From: an uncultured Selenomonadales bacterium
GTDB taxonomy: Bacteria > Bacillota > Negativicutes > Selenomonadales > Selenomonadaceae
Direction: 5' to 3'
Length of the DNA: 7,037 nt
NCBI GenBank assembly: GCA_946547205.1
Contig: CAMNPA010000062.1
Location: 1 to 7,037, forward strand
Below are positions 1-4,874 of this stretch, piece by piece. Under the pieces are notes generated by a model that was not told where the DNA came from, ran no database searches, and saw only the letters and a list, made by a program, of their open reading frames with translations. Position numbers and translations under genes: made by a program. Numbering within the stretch: position 1 is the stretch's first letter; the number at the start of each line of letters is the position of its first letter.

Positions 1-1151
1 AATTGATTGCCGCGAACAATCAGGAAGCGGGAATGATTCAGCAGATTTTCGCGGGTCTTGCCAAATTTCGTGAGCACGGCGCGGAGAAGCAGGCGTACTA
101 TCTTTGGAGCAAAGTTTTCGGCGAAACGTGGAAATGGAATTTGAAACTGCGTTGGCAAGGAAATTACAATCAGATTATCGGCAGCGTTCAACCGTTCATT
201 TTGACAATGGCTCTTTATTACATTGCGGTTTACGGCATGAACGACGGCGGCGGCATCGGCTACCCGCAGTTCATTGCGTTTCAAGCGGCGTTCACAAGTT
301 TTAACGGCACGCTCAACGGAATAATTCCGCTCGTCGGTCAATACTTCGCGATTCAGCCGCAGATTGAAAATTTTCGCCCGATCCTTAATGAAGTTCCCGA
401 AAGTGTCGGCGATAAACCTGATGCCGGAATTTTGTCGGGCGCGATTGAAGTCAGCAATTTGTCTTTCGGTTACGTTGAAGGACGCGACGTTTTGCACGAC
501 ATGAGCTTCAAAATTTCTGCGGGCGAAAACGTTGCGATTGTCGGCAAGAGCGGTTGCGGCAAGTCTACGTTGATTCGACTGTTGCTCGGCTTTGAAACTC
601 CTCGACGCGGCGCAATTTTCTACGACGGGCAAGACTTATCGGAACTAAATATGCCAAGCGTGCGAACTCAACTCGGCGTCGTTTTGCAAAACGGTCAGCT
701 CATGCAAGGCGACATTTTCACGAACATTATCGGCACCAACTCTTTGACGCAGGAAGATGCGTGGCAGGCGGCTCAAGCGGCGGGCATTGCTCGCGACATT
801 GCGTTAATGCCAATGGGTATGCAAACCATCATCAGCGAAGGCAGCAAAAATATTTCCGGCGGGCAACGACAGAGAATTTTAATCGCTCGCGCTCTCGTCA
901 CGAAACCTTCAATTCTGATTTTCGACGAGGCAACTTCCGCGCTTGACAATCACACTCAAGCTATCGTCACCAAAAGTCTGGACAAACTAAAAGCGACAAG
1001 AATCATCGTGGCGCACCGATTGTCGACGATTAGAAATTGCGACCGAATTATTGTTATGGATTCGGGCAGAGTCGTCGAAATCGGCGGCTTTGATGAACTT
1101 GTCGCTAAAGGCGGAATTTTTGCCGGACTGGTTAAACGTCAGACGGCTTGA
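1..1151 (+). CDS. NHLM-type bacteriocin/RiPP exporter ABC subunit, C-terminal part (5' truncated)
   Basis: This is a fused permease and ATPase of the inner membrane that would export a leader-bearing peptide. The reading frame is open to the window's left edge and the protein begins inside the membrane domain, so the true start lies upstream. In the visible 382 residues (counted from base 3), the tail of the transmembrane domain covers about 1-120, with a hydrophobic stretch near 60-77. The nucleotide-binding domain follows from about 147: Walker A GKSGCGKST at 181-189, Q-loop Q229, signature SGGQ at 285-288, Walker B ILIFDE at 304-309 and H-loop His338, all intact. The segments 'LLLGFE', 'YDGQDL', 'GVVLQNGQLM' and 'MPMGMQT' are, from memory, typical of the NHLM exporter subunit that lacks the C39 peptidase; its peptidase partner would be encoded nearby, outside the window. 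The 3' end overlaps the convergent leader-like peptide gene, a candidate cargo. The ABC call is very sure, the NHLM subfamily quite sure. Confidence 0.92.
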   Translation, partial: LIAANNQEAGMIQQIFAGLAKFREHGAEKQAYYLWSKVFGETWKWNLKLRWQGNYNQIIGSVQPFILTMALYYIAVYGMNDGGGIGYPQFIAFQAAFTSFNGTLNGIIPLVGQYFAIQPQIENFRPILNEVPESVGDKPDAGILSGAIEVSNLSFGYVEGRDVLHDMSFKISAGENVAIVGKSGCGKSTLIRLLLGFETPRRGAIFYDGQDLSELNMPSVRTQLGVVLQNGQLMQGDIFTNIIGTNSLTQEDAWQAAQAAGIARDIALMPMGMQTIISEGSKNISGGQRQRILIARALVTKPSILIFDEATSALDNHTQAIVTKSLDKLKATRIIVAHRLSTIRNCDRIIVMDSGRVVEIGGFDELVAKGGIFAGLVKRQTA

Positions 1152-1314
1152 CTTTTTTTATCGGCGTTCCGGCTGCCGCTACGTAGTCGAGTTCTTCAAG
1201 CGACATCTCTTCATTCATTGCGCGGCGTCGAAGTTTTAATTTGAATAAGAGACTGTCCTTCACTTTGCTCAACTGCGAGAAATCGGTTTGCTTAAATCTT
1301 TCTTCCGTTGTCAT
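1132..1314 (-). CDS. 60-residue RiPP-leader-like small protein (candidate exported peptide precursor)
   Basis: This small protein has a charged, helix-prone N-terminal part (about 1-36; basic run LKLRRR at 26-31), then 'MSLEELDYVAAAG' at 37-49 and an 11-residue tail, TPIKKVKPSDV. An acidic helix of the form L-S-x-E-E-L-x-x-V followed by small residues ending in Gly is the usual look of leader peptides cut by C39-type peptidase exporters, including NHLM systems. Cleavage after Gly49 would release the basic tail. The tail has no Cys and only one Thr and one Ser, so a lanthipeptide is unlikely. The ATG at 1314 is preferred over a 14-residue longer form because GAGGTG sits six bases before it. 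It lies 51 bases downstream of the ECF sigma gene on the same strand, so they are probably cotranscribed. Its last codons overlap the exporter's 3' end by 20 bp. Precursor status is inference; a small regulator of the sigma factor is the main alternative. Confidence 0.68.
   Translation of the reverse strand: MTTEERFKQTDFSQLSKVKDSLLFKLKLRRRAMNEEMSLEELDYVAAAGTPIKKVKPSDV
1138..1159 (+). terminator. possible weak intrinsic terminator at the exporter 3' end
   Basis: A short inverted repeat, GTCAG at 1138-1142 and TTGAC at 1148-1152 (five pairs including one G-U), is followed directly by seven T at 1153-1159. It spans the exporter stop codon. The stem is short, so this is tentative. It also lies inside the convergent peptide gene, whose sequence constrains it. 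Confidence 0.25.
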
Positions 1315-1320
1315 TTTAAT

Positions 1321-1326
1321 CACCTC
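1321..1326 (-). promoter_or_regulatory. Shine-Dalgarno GAGGTG that fixes the small-peptide start
   Basis: GAGGTG lies six bases upstream of the ATG at 1314. The upstream in-frame start at 1356 would place this site inside the coding region, so the shorter 60-residue product is chosen. Confidence 0.7.
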
Positions 1327-1365
1327 GTAACTTTTTTTCTTTGTACGGAGACGCAAGCCGATTCG

Positions 1366-1911
1366 TTACACGTCGCCCAAAATGTTTTTCAGTTTGCCAA
1401 GCGTTCGGTGCAATGTGACGCGGACATTTCCTTCACTAATCGACAAAACGTCAGCTATCGAACGCGTGTCAAGATCGCTCCAAAATTTCAGCTCAATGAT
1501 TCGGCGTTCACGGTCATTGAGTTTGTCGAGAGCACGGAGCAATTCGCAACTAGTCTCGTTCATCGCCAAAACGACTTCGGGCTTTTCATTTTCGGGCGCG
1601 GCAGGCTCAAAAAATTCGTTCCATTCAGTTTCGTTATTTCTGTCGACACGGCGCACGTAATCAATCAGCGCATTGTTGGCAATTTTGAAAAGCCACGTCG
1701 AAAAGGCGGCTTTGTCGGGATTGTAGCTCTCCAGATTCTCATTCATCTTGATGAAAGTCACACTGACAACGTCGTCGGCGTCGGCTGAATTTTTCAAGCG
1801 CGCAAAGATAAAATTGTACACGCGCGGAAAAAAATATTCGTACAGCTCCTCGAAGGCGTCTTCGTCAGTCGTCGCCCGCACTGCCAATTCGTTGTAATAA
1901 TTTTTCGGCAA
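1366..1911 (-). CDS. ECF-type RNA polymerase sigma factor
   Basis: A 181-residue two-domain sigma-70 family protein of normal ECF length; it would direct RNA polymerase to a small set of promoters. Region 2 spans about 17-90, with the acidic 'DADDVVSVTFIKM' segment and 'FSTWLFKIANNALIDYVRR', the typical end of region 2. An acidic, Pro/Glu-rich linker covers about 91-120. Region 4 covers about 122-176: 'LNDRERRIIELKFW', then a helix-turn-helix, 'TRSIADVLSISEGNVRVTLHR'-like, at 149-169. The start codon is TTG at 1911-1909, supported by AAGGAG nine bases upstream; no ATG is available nearby. No anti-sigma gene follows; the next gene is the leader-like small peptide. The likely role is switching on the peptide and perhaps exporter genes in response to an unknown signal. 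The family call is very sure; the regulon is inference. Confidence 0.93.
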   Translation of the reverse strand: MPKNYYNELAVRATTDEDAFEELYEYFFPRVYNFIFARLKNSADADDVVSVTFIKMNENLESYNPDKAAFSTWLFKIANNALIDYVRRVDRNNETEWNEFFEPAAPENEKPEVVLAMNETSCELLRALDKLNDRERRIIELKFWSDLDTRSIADVLSISEGNVRVTLHRTLGKLKNILGDV

Positions 1912-1920
1912 GATCGTTGT

Positions 1921-1926
1921 CTCCTT
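1921..1926 (-). promoter_or_regulatory. Shine-Dalgarno AAGGAG supporting the TTG start of the sigma gene
   Basis: A full AAGGAG lies nine bases before the TTG at 1911-1909. This is the reason to accept the non-ATG start. Confidence 0.7.
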
Positions 1927-1943
1927 GAAAAAAATTTTTCTTC

Positions 1944-1972
1944 ATTCTATCAGCCGAAGAAATTTTTGTAAA
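1944..1972 (-). promoter_or_regulatory. sigma-70 promoter for the sigma factor / peptide unit
   Basis: Read on the minus strand, TTTACA (1972-1967) and TAGAAT (1949-1944) are separated by exactly 17 bases. Transcription would begin near 1937, giving a leader of roughly 25 bases before the TTG start. The match is to the housekeeping consensus, so the ECF gene need not be self-activated. Confidence 0.6.
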
Positions 1973-1978
1973 CGTTTA
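1969..1978. promoter_or_regulatory. perfect palindrome TAAACGTTTA overlapping the -35, possible operator
   Basis: The 10-bp perfect palindrome TAAACGTTTA covers four bases of the -35 hexamer of the minus-strand promoter. With its flank it reads TGTAAACGTTTAGG, close to the LacI/CcpA-type operator (cre-like TGWAANCG half) except for the last bases. A repressor bound here would block the sigma gene promoter. The palindrome is seen; the operator role is inference. Confidence 0.35.
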
Positions 1979-2034
1979 GGAATCGTATCAATGTATAGAA
2001 TTTAAACAAGCCACCGGTCAGACGGTTTTTTTCC

Positions 2035-2063
2035 TTGCAAATTGGCAACAACTTTGCTAAAAT
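2035..2063 (+). promoter_or_regulatory. sigma-70 promoter for the acyl-decoration cassette
   Basis: TTGCAA (2035-2040) and TAAAAT (2058-2063) are separated by 17 bases. Transcription would start near 2070 and give a leader of about 100 bases before the GNAT gene. It is the only good promoter seen upstream of the four tightly packed genes, so it probably drives all of them. Confidence 0.6.
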
Positions 2064-2156
2064 CTAAACCATTCATAAATCAACAATTTTTTTTAGATTC
2101 TTGAGCGAGAAGAAGATTGCAGCCGCACTAAGGTAACAAATAAATACTTTTAGATT
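2061..2156. repeat. three copies of TTTAGATT around the cassette promoter and leader
   Basis: TTTTAGATT occurs as direct copies at 2091-2099 and 2148-2156, and its inverted form AATCTAAA at 2061-2068 overlaps the -10 element. The copies could be protein-binding sites or a recombination scar. The motif is short and AT-rich, so chance is possible. Apart from this and the two promoters, nothing else is seen in the 1912-2172 gap. Confidence 0.25.
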
Positions 2157-2172
2157 GAAAGGCGAATGATTT

Positions 2173-2736
2173 ATGCGATTGCTTGGTAATTTTGCTTTAC
2201 TTGAGGAGATTGAGCCAAAACATTTTTCTTACGTCATAGCTTGGAGAAACGATAAGAAACTTAATAAGTATTTGAATCAGCCTTTTGTTTTGACTCTCGA
2301 ATCTCAACAAAACTGGTATGAGAACATCTATTTAAAGGATCACAATCAAAAGTTCATGATTATGATTGATAAGGAAACCAACCTTCCTTTTGGAACTATC
2401 GGGCTTACAGATCTTGACCGAGAAAACAAAGTCTGCATTATGGGCCGCTTATTGCTCGGCAATACAGACTATGCACAACATCCGGCTTTTTGGGAAGCTG
2501 TTTTTATTTTTTCCGATTACACGTACACCCTTGCAGATATCGATTATATTCATGTCGTTAAAGAAAATCGTAACGCGCTGCGGCTTAACAAAATTTTGGG
2601 CTTTATACCGAATGAGAGCGAAATAAAATATCCCGACGAACTTTTCGTAAACGGCATGGAACAAATTGAGTTGTATCGGACTAAGGAAATGTATCTCAAG
2701 ATGCGCGAGAAACTTTTTAACGTTTTGATGAGTTAA
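2173..2736 (+). CDS. GNAT-family N-acyltransferase (RimJ/L or PseH-like)
   Basis: A 187-residue GNAT protein, which would transfer an acyl group from a thioester (CoA or ACP) to an amine. The N-terminal 'VIAWRNDKKLNKYLNQPF' with 'SQQNWYENI' near 44-52 resembles amino-sugar N-acetyltransferases such as PseH. The central strand 'FGTIGLTDLD' (73-82) leads to the thioester-binding region near 90-110, which lacks a clean R/QxxGxG motif. The late GNAT motif 'VVKENRNALRLNKILGF' (128-144) is clear. AAAGG stands ten bases before the ATG. It is the first gene of the cassette; its stop codon overlaps the carrier protein's ribosome site, 13 bases before that gene. The context suggests it loads the acyl group made by the next three genes onto an amino sugar. 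The acceptor is unknown and CoA versus ACP as donor cannot be told from sequence. Confidence 0.85.
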   Translation: MRLLGNFALLEEIEPKHFSYVIAWRNDKKLNKYLNQPFVLTLESQQNWYENIYLKDHNQKFMIMIDKETNLPFGTIGLTDLDRENKVCIMGRLLLGNTDYAQHPAFWEAVFIFSDYTYTLADIDYIHVVKENRNALRLNKILGFIPNESEIKYPDELFVNGMEQIELYRTKEMYLKMREKLFNVLMS

Positions 2737-2749
2737 GGAGAAAATTTCT

Positions 2750-3019
2750 ATGACTGTACATGAATTTCAAGAGAAAATAGCAGATATTCTTTATCGTGAA
2801 GATTTGCTCGATTTGGATACTCCGCTGAACGAAATCGAAGAATGGGACTCTGTAGCTTACGTCGCCTTTGTATCTATGGCTTCCGAAATAGTCCCCCCCC
2901 CCCATGTTTCTTCTGATGAAACGTCGATAAAAATCACGGCTTCCGACATACGCAAAGCTTTAACCTTGCGCGACCTTTACGAGCTTATCAACAGGAGAAG
3001 AGCGCATGAAAGAAGTTAG
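2750..3019 (+). CDS. acyl carrier protein containing a phase-variable-type poly-C tract
   Basis: A small acidic carrier protein that would hold growing acyl chains on a phosphopantetheine arm. Attachment is at Ser34 in 'EEWDSVAYVAF' (DSV in place of the more usual DSL/DSM), at the start of helix II. Helix III is seen in 'ASDIRKALTLRDLYELI' (64-80). Between them, about residues 48-59 ('VPPPHVSSDETS') look like an insertion relative to ordinary ACPs, and this stretch is encoded by 11 consecutive C plus flank. The frame is open with 11 C and both sides fit the ACP family, so this copy is ON. With 12 C the protein would stop after 55 residues, with 10 C after 59, losing helix III. AAGGAG lies nine bases before the ATG. 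Its 3' end overlaps the SDR gene by 14 bases, so translation is probably coupled. It is a dedicated ACP for the neighbouring KAS III and reductase rather than the housekeeping one. Confidence 0.88.
   Translation: MTVHEFQEKIADILYREDLLDLDTPLNEIEEWDSVAYVAFVSMASEIVPPPHVSSDETSIKITASDIRKALTLRDLYELINRRRAHERS
2893..2903 (+). repeat. homopolymer C(11) in coding sequence, candidate phase-variation tract
   Basis: There are eleven consecutive C bases inside the carrier protein gene, in sequence that is otherwise AT-leaning. They encode the last base of a Val codon, three Pro codons and the first base of a His codon. Shifting by one base in either direction brings a stop within 5 to 9 codons after the tract. 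Mononucleotide runs of this length are prone to slipped-strand mispairing. Confidence 0.9.
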
Positions 3020-3779
3020 TTTTTGCTATCCGGGAAAAAACTTTGTTGTCGTGGGAGCTTCTTCGGGAATTGGCAAAAAAGTTGCGCTTGAGTTGGCACA
3101 AGCCGGAGCAAATGTTCTGTGTGTCGCACGTCGAACGCAACTGATTGAACAGATGAAATCTTCCGAGTTGCCCGGAAAAATTATTCCGAAGTTCCTTGAT
3201 GTCACTAAAGCAACTGCTGCGGATTGGGATAATCTTTTTAAAGACTTTGTCGGCGAATACGGAAAAATTGACGGCGGAGTTTACACGGCGGGCGTTGTAG
3301 GTTTAGATTCTCTTCGCGCTTGGAACGAACAACTGGCACGAACGATAACCGAGACAAGTTTTTGGGGAATGTTGCGTTTCATGCAGTCCGTTGCCAAGAA
3401 AAGATTTTCCATTGAAAAGGCGTCTTTCATAGTATTTTCTTCCGTCGCGGCTTACGATGCATATACAGGGCTGCTGGTTTACTCTTCAGCGAAAGCTGCA
3501 GTTCAAACCGCCGTCAAAAATATCGCCAAAGAAATCAGTCCGCGTTTGCAACGAATAAACAGCCTCAGCCCGGGACTTTTGAACGACACCGACATTACCC
3601 GAATCACTTCAAGCGTGAAGGACAGCAAAGAAGTTTTAACTTCAAAAATCCGTTTGGATGAAGGCACGGTCGAGAAAGTCAGCGGTATGGTTTTATTTCT
3701 GCTGAGTAACAGAGCCGATTGGATTACCGGGACGGACATAGTTATTGATGGCGGAATGCTTTTAGGAGGCGGAATTTGA
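3006..3779 (+). CDS. SDR-family 3-oxoacyl-ACP reductase (FabG-like)
   Basis: A 257-residue classical short-chain dehydrogenase, which would reduce a beta-ketoacyl-ACP to the beta-hydroxy form with NAD(P)H. The Rossmann motif GASSGIG is at 17-23. Arg42-Arg43 after the second strand suggest NADPH. 'LDV' (64-66) and 'TAG' (94-96, in place of NAG) are in place. The catalytic Ser146, Tyr159 and Lys163 ('YSSAK') have normal spacing. The tetrad Asn of the 'NLxG' motif appears to be Ser118 ('ETSFWG'). The C-terminal 'WITGTDIVIDGG' is typical. GGAG stands eight bases before the ATG, inside the end of the carrier protein gene (14-base overlap). It directly precedes the KAS III gene, whose product would supply its substrate. 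Fold and cofactor are sure; substrate is inferred from context. Confidence 0.9.
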   Translation: MKEVSFCYPGKNFVVVGASSGIGKKVALELAQAGANVLCVARRTQLIEQMKSSELPGKIIPKFLDVTKATAADWDNLFKDFVGEYGKIDGGVYTAGVVGLDSLRAWNEQLARTITETSFWGMLRFMQSVAKKRFSIEKASFIVFSSVAAYDAYTGLLVYSSAKAAVQTAVKNIAKEISPRLQRINSLSPGLLNDTDITRITSSVKDSKEVLTSKIRLDEGTVEKVSGMVLFLLSNRADWITGTDIVIDGGMLLGGGI

Positions 3780-4832
3780 ATGACCGATAAAATCTTCACT
3801 GTTCCTTTTATAAAGGGAATTTCCGTTACCGTGCCCGAAGAGCAAGTAGATTTGCGGACTTTGACCTTTGCCGACGTAGACATTGAAAAAATTATCAAGA
3901 CCACAGGCATTGAATTTGTCAGACAGTCGCCGAACGACAAAACAATTTCCGATTATTGCATAAACGCCGCCGAAAATCTTTTTGAGGAACTCAACTTTGA
4001 CAAGTCTGAAATTGACGGCATTGTTTTTTCCACTTATACGGGCGATTATCTTTCACCGGGCTCGGGATATATCGTTCAGAGTGCCTTGAATCTGTCGAGC
4101 GACTGCATTGTCATCGACATAAATCAAGCTTGCGCCGGTTATGTTTACGGGCTCTTTCAAGCTTTTCTTATGATTCAGTCGGGCTATTGCAAGAATGTAC
4201 TGCTATGCGTAGGCGATACCATGACAAAAATGATTCATCCTAAAGACAGAGCTGAACGAATGATTCTAGGTGATGCCGGTTCGGCGAGTATAATTTCTGT
4301 CGCGGATACTGCGCAAAAGTCGATATTTGCCTTTCACAATGTCGGCAAAAATTTCCAGGTTCTTTATATTCCCGCAGGCGGAAGAAAGTTGCCGATAAAG
4401 ACCGGCGTCACCGACATTGAAAAAACAGATGAAGATGGCAACACAAGAACTCTTGAAAATCTTTACATGGACGGGCTGGAACTCATGACCTTTGTCATGT
4501 ACGCCGCGCCGAAAACCGTCAAAAAGGTTTTGAATATGGCGAAACTGACCAAAGACGACGCAGATTTATTCGTTTTCCATCAGGCAAACAAAACGATTGT
4601 AAATTCACTCGGACGCGTTTTGAGGCTTCCTGCCGAAAAAGTTCCGCTCCACGTTCAAGAATATGGAAATACTGCTTCCGCAAGCATCCCGTTAGCTTTA
4701 TGCTTGGAAAAAAATCAACGAGATGTCTCAATGGAAAATGCTGTTCTGTGCGGATTCGGCGGCGGCTTGACCTGTGCAGCAGTCGCTTTAAGTTTACAAA
4801 ATACTCATTTTGCCGCAATACACGAGCTTTGA
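3780..4832 (+). CDS. 3-oxoacyl-ACP synthase III (KAS III / FabH-like)
   Basis: A 350-residue thiolase-fold condensing enzyme, of a length close to FabH (about 320) with modest extension. The Cys-His-Asn triad is complete: Cys118 in 'NQACAGYVYGL', His267 in 'FHQANKTI' and Asn297 in 'YGNTASASIPLAL'; a glycine-rich 'CGFGGGLT' closes the fold. It would condense a short acyl-CoA with malonyl-ACP to give a beta-ketoacyl-ACP, which the adjacent reductase would convert to the hydroxyacyl form. The ATG follows the SDR stop codon with no gap, with AGGAGG ten bases upstream. No dehydratase or enoyl reductase is in the cassette, so a single round ending at beta-hydroxyacyl is the likely product. It is most likely a specialised copy for surface-sugar acylation; a housekeeping fabH is less likely given the neighbours. 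Confidence 0.92.
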   Translation: MTDKIFTVPFIKGISVTVPEEQVDLRTLTFADVDIEKIIKTTGIEFVRQSPNDKTISDYCINAAENLFEELNFDKSEIDGIVFSTYTGDYLSPGSGYIVQSALNLSSDCIVIDINQACAGYVYGLFQAFLMIQSGYCKNVLLCVGDTMTKMIHPKDRAERMILGDAGSASIISVADTAQKSIFAFHNVGKNFQVLYIPAGGRKLPIKTGVTDIEKTDEDGNTRTLENLYMDGLELMTFVMYAAPKTVKKVLNMAKLTKDDADLFVFHQANKTIVNSLGRVLRLPAEKVPLHVQEYGNTASASIPLALCLEKNQRDVSMENAVLCGFGGGLTCAAVALSLQNTHFAAIHEL

Positions 4833-4874
4833 AACATGAACAAAGCGACGTAAACTTTCCGGGGATGATGTGCA

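Noticed and set aside
1315..1356. Fourteen-residue N-terminal extension of the leader-like peptide
   Set aside because: The ribosome site GAGGTG lies inside this extension and fits the internal ATG at 1314; the extension has no good site of its own.
1288..1788. Long open frame (166 codons) on the plus strand
   Set aside because: It is antisense to the ECF sigma gene, which has clear sigma region 2 and 4 motifs, a ribosome site and a promoter. The plus-strand product resembles nothing.
2013..2026. Hairpin ACCG...CGGT followed by a T run, as a terminator
   Set aside because: The stem is only four base pairs and no gene on the plus strand ends just upstream of it.
2101..2136. Tiny open frame TTG...TAA (11 residues) in the cassette leader
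   Set aside because: There is no convincing ribosome site, it is very short and no attenuator structure accompanies it.
3503..3940. Open frame of 145 codons on the minus strand
   Set aside because: It lies opposite the SDR and KAS III genes, whose catalytic motifs are intact; it is a shadow frame.
4793..4822. Possible promoter for the 463-residue protein (TTTACA with a downstream AT-rich hexamer)
   Set aside because: At 17 or 18 bases' spacing the -10 candidates (CAATAC, AATACA) are poor matches.
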